Shown: piece by piece, positions 34,981 through 46,169 of the stretch
Layout of the letters: each line of letters begins with the position of its first letter
Numbering within the stretch: the stretch's first letter is position 1
DNA from: Neodiprion pinetum
Taxonomy: Eukaryota; Arthropoda; Insecta; Hymenoptera; Diprionidae
Reading direction: 5' to 3'
NCBI RefSeq assembly: GCF_021155775.2
Contig: NC_060235.2
Span: 10,339,193 to 10,403,192 of the forward strand
Length of the DNA: 64,000 bases
Program-made: the position numbers and the translations under genes
Notes under the pieces: generated by a model
The model's input: the letters and a program-made list of their open reading frames with translations, nothing else
The model's database searches: none
Told to the model about the DNA's origin: nothing

Positions 34981-35732
34981 TCACACGACAAATAACCACG
35001 ATGGTAAAATATCACATGGACCAAATATCACACAAATAAATTGATAATATAATAATGAATTATTAATAATAATAATTAATTAATAATATAATAAATAAAC
35101 AATAGCCATAAATTGACAAAGTCATAATTAATTATTTGTTTATTTATTTTATGTAATCATTTAATTTTATTGCAATTAAAAGATTATCCCACTTATTTGG
35201 ATTTATGATAAAATGATTTCCTTTATTTATTATAAATAATAAATTCAATTATTTCATTAATTATATTATCACTTTCAACATTTACGTTTCGCATACAATT
35301 ATGTATTTCATGTAACTATGTAAGATTTAAATATAATTGCAAATTTTACTTTCAAAATAAATAGTGCTATTAACTTAAAATTTTAACAAATCGAATGATT
35401 AATAATCCCTTACTTCAAAAGTCTTGAAATAATAGAGAATTTGAAATAGTTTTAGTTTATTGGGGTGTGTAATTTTTTCAATGCATTAATTTTTGTTTCC
35501 AATTTTAATGTAAATGTTGAAATGTAAATGTTAAAATGTTATTCCTGTAATTGAAATAAAATCAAACAAATAAATAATTAAATAGATAATTATAACTTTG
35601 TCAATTCATAGCTGTTATCTATTTATTGTATTATTAATAAATTATTTTATTTGTGTGATGTTTTGTCGTGTGATTTTTGGTCCATGTGATTTTTTGTCGG
35701 TGTTATTTTGTCGATGATGTTTTGTCTTGTGA
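34981..35732. mobile_element. 752-bp foldback with 15-bp sub-repeats
   Basis: The left arm TCACACGACAAATAACC... is complementary to the right end ...TTTTGTCTTGTGA. The arms extend over roughly 200 bp, including ATCACATGGACCAAA and its complement. The right arm contains five or so imperfect units of about 15 bp built on GTGTGATTTTTTGTC. The centre is very AT-rich. It lies upstream of the Academ-type start codon. Confidence 0.65.
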
Positions 35733-36224
35733 GTAAAAGACATGGTACCATACAAATCCAGCTTCAAGTAGGTTTTTTTTTTTTTAATTTATACGATTTT
35801 TTTTGCACCCGTTACGCAATTTTTAAAGTGACTGTGATCTCGCGATTTTCTAGCTCCGACAAATTACGAATACAGAAAACAACTTACCTCTGAACACATC
35901 ACAATTTCAATTTCACATCAGAAATTATTGAACTTTTCAATAATATTAACTGAAACTAAATGTTGTAAGATACACTATAAAAATTAAACACTTGTGTTTT
36001 TCCAATTTCCCAATAAACAGCGTGGTTGACAGATTGACTGCATATATTATAGACGAAACGTTGAAACTGCGAAGAAAAGAACGCGCGAGCATTTCAGAGA
36101 GAAAAACAAACAGGACGAGTAGCGCGCGCCTGCGCACTACGCACGACGCCAGGTGCGAGCAGAGTATCGCTCCGTCTCATTCGTGCTAGGGGTGCTCACG
36201 CAGCATTTTTAGTCGAACCAGTAT

Positions 36225-36515
36225 CTTCAATTCGGCTTTCAGCCCTTATTATCAAAGATAGGGAATTTGACGTTGGATAACTTTATATGTATTTTATTAT
36301 CTTGAACAACTTTTATTGGAAACGTTTTTCGATCGAGCCATTGGTTTTTGAGATATAGCGATTTTTAAGTTTTCAACCCTTTTTTCGGGGGGTAAGGGCG
36401 GGTTGAGGAACAAAATTTCATTGGGGTTACTTTTAGTATTCAACCACCTAGCTTCAGTCAAAAATGCAGCTTCTACGCAAAAAATTTCTCACTTTCGACA
36501 CATTTTACTGGATTA
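36225..36515. repeat. Right TIR of Academ-like element
   Basis: Inverted partner of 26742-27032, ending CATTTTACTGGATTA. The sequence just inside (36080-36180) is GC-rich with GCGCGCGCCTGCGCA, which may be part of the element's promoter on the minus strand. Confidence 0.9.
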
Positions 36516-36534
36516 TTACGCGTCACCAGGCTAA

Positions 36535-37799
36535 GGCTGCGTTCCCATGTGCCAGAATTTACGGATCCGGAACGGAGTCGGAATCTAGGGAGTTTTCCAA
36601 GACCCAATCAGAGACGTTCTGGGCCGTGTTCATAAATTGACTACCAGTACTAAAAATTCCCTAGGACAGAGACAGAGCTGTCCATAAACTCAGCAGCGTA
36701 AAAGAGATAAAAGATTGCTGACAGTACTGTCAGTCAATTTTCGAACACAGCCCCGGTCATTACGTTCCGTGTGCATTGCGGGCATTTATCATATGTCAAC
36801 AATATCAACGGATTACCTATTTTGTGAATCTGTGTGTAAATCCAAGCGAGGACAGTATTGATGAGTGTTATTAAGTATTATAAACAATTTATAGCGGACA
36901 ATGAGTCCTGTTGATCCCGTACGTATATATGTAACAATTGAATAAATTGATAAAGTTCACAGCCTCACTGGCTATTGAGGCAATCCTTTATCGGTCCATC
37001 AATTTTTCTGTATCTATGTACACAATTAAATGTAAATAATTGTATTTTGTATACAACCAATAACCTATATCCGTCCTGTTCTTTTCCATTTCACAAATAA
37101 TACGGAGATGGATATTAAAACCGTTTGAGAATCCATTATTATCACTGATTATTATCGAATACAAGAATATTTTATGGAGAAGAAGATAGCAGCCAAGTGG
37201 GCTGACATTGATGAAAATGAGGCATCGAAGCCCAAAAATTGAGAAAATTGATCAATGTTATAGAAAAAAACTAACATTTTTCTACAATTATGGGTATAAA
37301 TTTGTACTGCATAGTCCTATTCGACAGAAATTTGGCGTGTTTGACTGCTAATTCTGGCTAGCTTGAGCTTTTTATGAATATTTTATCCTCCGGTACTAAT
37401 GAAATATTTGTTCGGATGGTGTTTATAGATTAACTGCACGGTTGTGTGAGTAAGTGGATTCCATTGCTTTTAAGTCCTTGGTTTCCATGGACCGGAATTA
37501 TTAAGAGCGAAACGAGCAGCAGTCAACCAGAAGGATAGTTTTTAAATTTCTCGGTAGAAAGAAACGCTGTGATTTGCGACTGAGCGTTCCGTCACCATGA
37601 ATTCCGGGCCATGCTCATTGACTGAAGATATATTCGCAGTTAACGCCAAGCTTAGAGGTGCCATGGGATCGCAGCAAAATATTGTCACGCAACAAAGAAC
37701 GACCGGAATGTCTCTCTGGTCTCTGATTGATTCTTTAAAAACTCCCTAGTTTCCGACTCCGTTGCGGGTCCGTGAATTCCGGCCCATGGAAATGCAGCC
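36535..37799. mobile_element. PIF/Harbinger-like non-autonomous element, 1.27 kb
   Basis: About 100 bp of inverted ends starting GGCTGC(A/G)TT(C/T)CCATG are flanked by TAA on both sides (36532-36534 and 37800-37802). TWA duplication with GG-starting ends suits PIF/Harbinger. No transposase or Myb-like ORF is seen inside; the interior contains a smaller nested foldback. Confidence 0.65.
36621..36754. repeat. Nested 134-bp foldback
   Basis: GGGCCGTGTTCATAAATTGA at the left pairs with TCAATTTTCGAACACAGCCC at the right, continuing inward with CAGTACT on both sides. It lies inside the arm region of the Harbinger-like element and appears to be a separate MITE. Confidence 0.6.
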
Positions 37800-37991
37800 T
37801 AATACCAGTAGCCACTGCTAGTAATAATACGGTTACTGCTAGATCGTGCTTTACGTCGCCGCATCTATGTTAACCTAATGTAACATCCGTGTAACATCCT
37901 ACCGGAGCGCTCGTATATTTTATTCCTTATTACGATTTCATATCACGAATACCAATCAACCCAACTCCAAGTGTGAGAATTTTTATTCAAA

Positions 37992-39058
37992 TGTTACGTG
38001 CCAGCCGGTATCCACGGAGGCGCCCTCTCTGCGCCCTACCTGACCAGCGTGCAGTTACCATAAGAGAGCCTTACGTGCTCTTACCGATAGTCGTAGATTA
38101 ATACCAACACACATAGTTACCATCATAACGTCCAAATTCTTATATCGATAGTTCTCATACGCTAGATTTACCGTTATTTTATCAGTCATATTCGTAACAT
38201 ACATGGTATATATATTTTTTCCCATTTAACCGTTATACCTTTCAACATTAGCTTTCACATAAAACCTTTGATTTACGATCTCAACCGTAATAACCCAAAG
38301 TAATAAACACCTGCAATAGTTGAGAAAATCGAGTAGAGTAAACACCGGAAACGTGGGAAGAGAAATCACGGATAGTTCACAGAGAAAGAAACCCTTTTTC
38401 TCAGAATTCAGCCTTCATTTTAATGATGATACGACCAATTAGCGCTTCGCCGCTTGCTTCTCTAAACCAACCACCTCGCGCTAATCCACCACCGAGATCT
38501 CACGCACGAACCAGAAACCTTACCCCCCAATTATTTCATCATCCTTAACCAATCATCCGAGACCCGCGAGAAACCGCGATTCCTTTTGAACTCCTACTTT
38601 CCCTCCAAGTCAACCCTTTCAAAGAACAGAATAATACAGAAGAACTTCAGACATCATAGAGAACAGATCAGAACTCTACCGAAATCCTAGAATCAAATCA
38701 CATTATAATTAATTCAGAACCTCCGAGACTTATTAACAGTTTGTGACTGCGATAGTGATTAACACCAATCTGTACCACAATTGTAAACCTACCATTGAGA
38801 ACTAGAAGGAGATTGTTAATAAATGTATAATTAACCCAAGTGTTGTCATAAATAATTATTTCAATCACGCATAGTGATGGTTGGCACGAGCCTTACCTAA
38901 CAAACTCTCAGAATTGTAGGCGAGTTGAACGAGAAGATCTGAAGAGCTGATCAGCGGATTCCCGAGATTTACATATACCAACTACGTAAGTCAGGAGAAC
39001 AATTTACATCACGCGGCGAATCAGAATCGACTGGAAACGTTCCTCTCGGAACGTAACA
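37992..39058. mobile_element. Solo LTR, 1067 bp
   Basis: Begins TGTTACGTG and ends AACGTAACA, with a 7-bp terminal inverted repeat TGTTACG/CGTAACA and TG...CA ends. CAAA flanks both sides (37988-37991 and 39059-39062), a 4-bp duplication typical of Ty3/Gypsy integration. AATAAA occurs at about 38302 and AATAAATG near 38818. No gag or pol remains. It resembles the 23058-23813 LTR in end type but not in sequence. Confidence 0.7.
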
Positions 39059-39100
39059 CAAAATATCCATAAATGGTACATAGATGACAACAAGAATTAT

Positions 39101-39362
39101 GAGCGCTCTTATAAGCCGCTTGAAGCAAACACTTAAAGGACAGAAATATGCCGGGAGTACTCCTTTCTCTCTCTGACGTTATTTGTGGTGGGGATCGAGG
39201 CGGTAGAGGTGAATGAGGCGAAATTATGCGCCTATATCTATAGCTGTTCCCCTTCCACTGCCCCGTTGTCTCCCACCATGACGCCGATTGAAAAGAGAGC
39301 AGTACTCCCGGTATATCTCTGTCCTTCATATGTAATTGTCAGTGCCTCTTATAGGAGCGCTC
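39101..39362. repeat. Foldback element, 262 bp
   Basis: GAGCGCTC(T/C)TATAAG at the left end and its complement at the right, with inner pairing of GGACAGA.ATA.. and CCGGGAGTACT with AGTACTCCCGG. Non-coding. Confidence 0.6.
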
Positions 39363-39611
39363 AATCTATCTTTATAAGTCTATGCAAGCTCCTCGCACTA
39401 CCCAGAACTATAATATTATAATTTTAGTGCTATAATTGGCTGCCACCATTATATCGAACCATTATAACACTTGACAATGCCATTCGTGATCTCGCAGTTT
39501 AGAGCCACATTATAGGCAACGTACGCTACACCATTTACCTTTGAAAACAGATAAGACTGTAATATAATAGATATATAATCGATACAATATGGAGCTGAAC
39601 ATATTTCTCAC

Positions 39612-40067
39612 GGAGTAGTAGGAAGGAGACAACACTCTGCGATAAAACTTGTCCCCAGTTTTGAAGTAATGTAAGAGAAATTATCTAAATGCGATTTGAG
39701 CGCCTGTTACGGAAAAAAGTAAAATTTTCGCTATAAAATGTAAAAAAAAAGGGTGGCAATCGTAACCTATAAGCCTCCGTTTTATAAACATTCTCCGTAA
39801 ATTCGTAAAATACGCATCTGAAGTGACTAAAAAACTGTAAAAACCGAGTGATTGCTTTTCTAATCTTAACCGACATTAAATCCGAGGAAAAGGTTTGCAA
39901 ACGGCGGATCGTAAGATCATATGGGGAAGGGGATGAGTGCGCTATACGGGCTTACACCACAAGAGGCGCTTAAGTCGCACCTTGACAATTCTTCTTACGT
40001 TACCCCAAAAACTGGACTAGCTTTTGAGCCAAGTGCTACTCGAGTGTTGTCTCCTTCCTACTACTCC
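39612..40067. mobile_element. MITE, 456 bp
   Basis: The ends are a near-perfect inverted pair, GGAGTAGTAGGAAGGAGACA and its complement, extended by weaker pairing over about 60 bp. No ORF of note. No target duplication could be defined. Confidence 0.65.
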
Positions 40068-42700
40068 CTGGTATTGCTGCAATAATCCATAAAACCAGCG
40101 CCTACGGGACCCTCAGAATCGTGAATACAAATCATCTAGCATGAACTACAGAACTCCTTCCGAAACGTCGTATTGTGGGCAACACGTACGAACGTTTGGA
40201 GATAATTTAGATCTCTAATGTGGAAACTACGGAGTAGTTACAGAACGCTACCTAGAGAGTATACAACGAAATCACGGAGGATAAACGAACTCACCGGATG
40301 ACTCTGTAGGGCGAAGCAATTAAATATTAAGCTAGAAGGTATAATGACGAATACATCATTATAATCGCACTATACCCTTTAGAACAATAGCATTTATACC
40401 AATTTTGGAAATGAAACATAATAATGTACAAAACATCAACTCTTCACAGTGTCAATAGGATTTTTAATAGGGTGACTTAAACTTAATACGTGGCAATGCA
40501 GTATAATTAGCAACCAACTCACTAAAATGATCCTCAGAAATCTCTTAAATTATAATTCCAACGAGAATCACTGTTTGTCAGAGAGAACCATTCGAAATGC
40601 ATATGCATACACGAATAAGTCCTAGAACAATGACCATTGAATATTTCACACATAATTCTATTAGCCAGATAGCAATATTGATTCTAATGAGAATTATAAA
40701 TAAACTACCTTTGTAAAAATTGCAATATTTTGATTTTAGAATTGATATCAAATATTCAATTACACCTACGTAAACTAGTAAGAATATTTTAGACTGAAAA
40801 CATACTGAACCCAGCGACGTCAAGAAAGCCTACGCTACAAAGTAAGACTATCACAACTCTATATGAATCATCGAAACCCGCACGCATTCCGGTGGCCACA
40901 CCACCGCAATCCTATGGATCTGCTCCAGCTTTAGTTATTGGAGACGACAGAAGAAGCGGTATCGTACCACAAAAATTAGGGGAAGGGCTTAGAAGAACAA
41001 GGCTACCAATCCCTATAGATCAGGGCACCGAGCGTCATAAGTCGCTCTCTCACCTCATGCTCGCATACTTGACATTTTGTTCTTGATTCACAATCAGTCT
41101 CTTGACATAATCCTTTTGCTTTCTTGCATTTGAAATACTTTTGTTACCAGTTATAAAACATTCATTTTTATAACTCTCTCTTTGCTCCAGCCTCAGATCT
41201 CACCTGTAGACTCTTGACTTTACCTATTTTTTAAATATTTTGCCATTTGCATATAACGCTATGAGTTCAAAAGCCATCGTAGAAATTCTGAACAAGTCTT
41301 CTTTGTCACGTGCTTAAAATACTCCGTTTTTTTTTTTTTACATGAGTTCTAGCCGAACAACTAGCAATCTCTGCATTCTAACTTTCAAATTATTATTCAG
41401 TATCTAGTATTTATATACGGTTCAATGAGAAAGTAAATACTTCAAAATATATTTCTAGTATTTTAAATAAAATTACTTGCATTCAAAACCCTTCATCATC
41501 GCAACGAAGCAGCAAATTAGCAGAGCAACCTCCAGAGAAGTTCAACATGCCAAAAGGTAAATGGTCATAATTACTAATTTCCTATTCAAAATTTATCCCG
41601 ATTATTTGAAACGAGCGATTGAACTGAGTTATCTATTGCATTTTAATGCTTAATTGGTCTTTGGCGACTCAAAACTACCGATTGTGCGTCTAGTTGTATT
41701 TTCGTCAACGAACTCCAATGGATAACTTTTAGAATTTTCGGAAGCTGCCGCTCCGACGTCACACCAGTGTAACATCCGACCGGAACGTTTTATCCAATAT
41801 TTCATCGATTATTATTACGATGTGTCACTTCTAGCAATTAACTCAACTTTAAGTACGAGAATCATGTAACAGAAAGTATTAAAAAAATCGTCTAACTATT
41901 TGAAATATCCCTAGCTGAAAATAATAATAATAATTATTAACCAAAGTCTAACACCATGTTCTGAGATCTTCTGACATTATTATGTGAACGCTCGGTTTTA
42001 CCATTAGATTCATTATCTTGTTTTCCGTACGATCTCGCAATAAAATCTTTTTGCCTTTGCATTCAAGCTTTTACTACGAAGTTATTCTGTAGAAAATCTA
42101 GCGAGCTTCCCCACTCCATTTTGTTCTATTAACTTAAAATCTAACGCTAGTAACCCCATTGCTTGTGACTTGCCATCTGAACTATAAAATAAATCCAAAT
42201 TAATCAAAGTATACAAATATACCCAAATCAGTTATTCCATTAAAATCTCTCAATCATCTACGCTTACTTATAAGATCTCGGTCACCTTCTAAAGGTAAGC
42301 CAATTTTAATATTTCATCTAATAATTACTCCTCTATCGGTTTTGTGTGATCAGGACGACAGAATAACCGCTATCCGATGTATTTCAATATTTAAGTGACG
42401 CAAACTGTCCCACGCGATCGATTCTAGTGTTTAGCATCTAGAAATTTTCGTGAAGTGCCGTACTGACGTCACACCAGGGTTACGACGAGCGTTCCAATAT
42501 TACTATATTTTAGTGATCCTCCTTCTCTCCACCCTTCATAGTCTGGACCAACGGTCTTGACCATTGTCTTAACTCTGTTTTCTAGCTACTCTAATTTTTC
42601 ATGTCCCGGTGATCGCTCTCCGATCATATTCCTGTAATCTACAGATACTACAAAAGAACTTTCTGACATTCACACATGTTTCATCTGCACGTTCATATGG
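40068..42700. other. Gene-free stretch with old duplications
   Basis: No supported gene. Segments around 41690-41790 and 42395-42500 are diverged direct copies (shared GACGTCACACCAG, with TTTTCG...AAG.TGCCG before it). A related piece lies at 37870-37990 (TGTAACATCC.ACCGGA). These look like fragments of one dispersed repeat. Confidence 0.4.
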
Positions 42701-42779
42701 GGTCGCAGTATGCTATCGCAGTTTAATACTATTCGGTAACAATAAACCAGAGGAGCCTGGCCCAAGTATAACAAATTAC

Positions 42780-43016
42780 GGTACTGTTTTGTATTTCAAG
42801 CTGGATTGTGATTGGCTCCAACTAGGCCTCATTTCTCGAACCCCGACATGTACAGCAGTTGGAAGAGGGGTTAGCAATCGAATAAAAGAAGTGATTTCGC
42901 GCGTTGACGGATTCTGAAATATCTTGATTAATCAAACATTCCCACATTCCCATCTCGACCATTGCAACAATTAGGCAGGGAAAGCCGTAGCTACAAATAG
43001 TTGAAAAATCTTTGAC
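42780..43016 (+). promoter_or_regulatory. Probable GstZ promoter and 5' UTR
   Basis: This segment lies directly upstream of the GstZ start codon and is less AT-rich than its surroundings. It contains an inverted CCAAT box (GATTGGCT, 42810-42817) about 200 bp before the ATG and CpG-containing sequence near 42895. The transcription start cannot be placed. Confidence 0.4.
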
Positions 43017-46000
43017 ATGTCCGTGATGGGAAAGGTGAGAGTAATACTGCATCATCGGTAAATGTTTTTATTCGCTCCAATCAATCTCGGTTTAATCGTC
43101 ATCACTTGTCATTTGTCATAAGCGTGAATTTACATTTGTTTTTAGTATTTCTCTGCTAGTTCATTATAATTTTCAAATCAATAGTCCCATTACTCCTTAC
43201 TTATTTGTTTCGTAGATATCAGAATACCACGTACAGTCGGATTTTTTTAGCCTTTGAAAGTAAAACATTATTTAACTACCTAGAGTTAACATCCTGAATT
43301 GATTTATAACGATGTTCTTGATTTACCGGTTTTCTGCAGCCGATACTTTACTCTTATTGGAGGAGTTCCTGTTCCTGGAGAGTTAGAATTGGTGAGTATT
43401 TATGTTATTCGCATCAGCCAGCAATCGCATCATGTTTATTCAAAGTTTATTACAAGGAACGTTAAATCGTTTGTTATTTTTGGTTTTCCTTTTTCCTAGA
43501 AGGTTACTTCGTTGATTGGTAGTGATTGTTATTATTATTATTCACTAATATTCCTAAACTGATGAAATTCATTAAATGACATCTAGTTTCATACCTTTAT
43601 TCGAGTTTTGAAGCCAAGTAAAGAAATGGAGAAGTAAACCTTATCGGTCATTTCAAACCTTTTATGATTAAATTCAGACGTTAATGAACTAGAGACAAAC
43701 TAAAATTCAGGTTACGGATTTATTTAGAAAGAATTTATTTCCCATTGATTAGTAATTACAAGTTCATTTTCCATTCACTTTCATTAGCTACAATATCAGA
43801 TACACAGATTCATTTGTGTTATATTTGTACAGTGCAACATGTGCAATCGTACTACATTGCATGTGAGGAAACTAGTCTTTAATGAATTTTCCAATATACC
43901 CTGTACATATTATTTTCGTAATTTTTTCCCTATCTTGTATGGAACAGAATATTCAAGTAGAATATGTATACATACAAATGTGTACCTGTTATCTATAATC
44001 ATAGTACCATACCATAGAAAATTAGATTCAGTTGTTTCACTGAGTTCCCGATATTTTTAGATTTCATACTGTAATGAAACTAAATGCAATGCAGATTACT
44101 ATTGGTGAAGGTATAACGATATAAAGAATTTTAATAATAGACCCTCTTAACGAATTATCTAATTGTGCACAAATATTTTTACTTTGGCAGCTCTTAACCT
44201 AAAGGAGATACCGTATGAAATAAAACCAGTAAGTCTTGTTAAGGGTGGTGGAGAACAACACTGCAATGAATTTCGTGAGGTTAATCCTATGGAACAGGTT
44301 CCTGCGCTGCATATTGACAATCACACATTGATCGAGTCTGTAAGTTGAATTATGTACTGTTTTGTATTGATAATGTAAATAAGGGAACAAAATTTATCAT
44401 TTATTGATTATTATTTACTGAATGAATTGGTAATAACAAATTGAGATGAGGAAATCATACCAAATTCCTATCTACCAGATTACATTCACACTGCGAGCAT
44501 TACGTAATAAACTGGTTGCTATTAGTGACGAAATATACCTGTTAAGTAGGCAATTTGTCTCCCAGAATTGACATTTCCACTACCTATGCAAATTGAATTA
44601 ATGCTTAATGCATAAGACACGTGTCTTGAACATCTAGTTGTCTAACTGAAAGATATCAGTGTTTTCTTACTTGGAAATCTAATTTCTTTTATTTTCAAGA
44701 ATTTATAAATACAGCTAACATTCCTTTGCAATAACAAGAAAAATTTCGAAGTCAAAAGCCAAGAATCATAATTACCCATCAGTATTTGTGATTATGCAAT
44801 GGGTTACTTGTACAACCGCATAACTTAGGATACTTTTAACATAATTACACATGCCGGCTTCTGTATTAATGTTATTTAGTTTTCAATGACCTTATTAAAC
44901 AGTGGCTGATTGGATGTCAATAGTAAATTTCTTCAGATTTTTCGAGTACAGAATAATAGTAAAAATTATACCTTTCCCACATACAGTATGACCTCTCAAT
45001 AAGAACGCACAGCCTGCCAGAAAAAGAAGAGAGTGACAGAGAGAATAATCGAGCGAGTAGTGCGCACATGGTGAGGGTACTCGGATTTGTGAAAAAACTC
45101 TTCCCCTCGGGGGGCTTTGGTGTTCTTATTGAGAGGTAGAATTGCATTATATGGTTTGGTATGGAAGCATCTTTGACACTGAAGTTCCTAGCATTGGCAT
45201 AAAGATGCATTTTTAAAGAAATTGTTATTTCACAATTTTAAGGTAGTCTGCGCTTTATTAAACCTTATTAAAACAGAACATCATCATGTTATACAAACTC
45301 AACTCCTTCAAAGCCATTCTAAAGTTGCAACTCAGTCCCTTTCTATCAATGTTTCATTATATATATTAACACTGTTGACTTCAACAGCATAAGAATCTGA
45401 TAAATGTTTAGTTCTATCATTTTCTTTTATGCCGCAATGCAGCAATTTTCGTTTCATACGTAACAAAAAATTCATATTCCAGTTGAATATTCTTCAGTAC
45501 CTTGAAGAAACAAGGCCACATCGGCCACTGATGCCAGCAGATCCGGTTAAAAGAGCCAGAGTCAGAGAAATATGTGATGTCATTGCTACTGGCATTCAAC
45601 CGCTTCAAAATTTAGTGGTATTAATCTATGTAGGTGAAGAACGTAAAAAGGAGTGGGCGCAACATTGGATCACTCGTGGTTTTACAGGTATAAATTCAAG
45701 GCATTTTTATCTGTTTCACGTTTAATTCAGATAACATTAAAATTTTATCTGCTAATACTCTATTGGATGGCGTGTGATTGATTTCAATGGCATTGTTACA
45801 GCTGTGGAAAAACTGCTTTCTTCGAGTGCAGGTAAATATTGTGTCGGTGATGATATAACACTGGCAGATTGCTGCCTGGTTCCTCAAATATTTAGCGCCA
45901 GGAGGTTTCATGTCGACTTGAGGCCGTTTCCTACTATCCTGAGGGTTGATCGCCACTTGGAAAATCATCCAGCATTCACTGCTGCTCATCCCAATAACCA

Positions 46001-46031
46001 GCCCGATTGTCCACCAGAAGCAACTAAGTAG
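43017..46031 (+). CDS. GstZ: Glutathione S-transferase zeta / maleylacetoacetate isomerase
   Basis: Five coding exons, 43017-43034, 43340-43391, 44191-44339, 45483-45687 and 45802-46031, join in frame across GT-AG introns to give 217 residues, the usual GSTZ length. The enzyme isomerises maleylacetoacetate to fumarylacetoacetate with glutathione in cytosolic tyrosine catabolism. The zeta active-site motif SSCSWRVR is at residues 15-22, with VPAL and the cis-proline at about 61, Glu72-Ser73 for glutathione binding, then GIQPLQNL and KYCVGDDITLADCCLVPQ in the all-helical C-terminal domain. The first exon gives only MSVMGK. It was chosen because its GT donor is in phase with exon 2; the ATG at 41549 is out of phase. 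No disabling change is seen. Confidence 0.93.
44991..45137. repeat. 147-bp MITE in GstZ intron 3
   Basis: ACCTCTCAATAAGAAC at the left and GTTCTTATTGAGAGGT at the right form a perfect 16-bp inverted pair. The interior is purine-rich then GC-rich (CCCCTCGGGGGG). It lies in the longest GstZ intron (44340-45482), away from the splice sites. Confidence 0.75.
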
Positions 46032-46160
46032 CAAGCGAGGCAGACCACTCTCTTCCTCTTCTAAAATAACTGAAGATTGAAGGGTGGTGGTCCAATTAAT
46101 GGTAGCTTGACAGTGGTAAAATATAAAACAAGATTCAATTTGTTTTTTTTTATCTCTGTA

Positions 46161-46166
46161 AATAAA
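46161..46166 (+). terminator. Candidate GstZ polyadenylation signal
   Basis: AATAAA 130 bp after the stop codon. A second AATAAA near 46319 could give a longer transcript. Confidence 0.5.
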
Positions 46167-46169
46167 TTT

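Larger units (their letters stand above)
26742..36515. mobile_element. 9.8-kb Academ-like DNA transposon
   Basis: Inverted ends of 291 bp (26742-27032 and 36225-36515) start TA(A/G)TCCAGTAAAATG. TTA lies on each side (26739-26741 and 36516-36518), a possible 3-bp duplication. The single internal gene on the minus strand encodes a protein with a PIN/XPG-like acidic motif and a C-terminal eight-cysteine cluster, features described for Academ transposases, which make 3-4-bp duplications. Later insertions inside are a TTAA MITE, an 8-bp-duplication MITE and a foldback element. The element is inactive because its gene is broken. Confidence 0.65.

Noticed and set aside
41549..41560. GstZ start codon at 41549 (MPK)
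   Set aside because: It has a plausible donor but leaves phase 1, while exon 2 needs phase 0. The ATG at 43017 gives the correct phase and a normal protein length.
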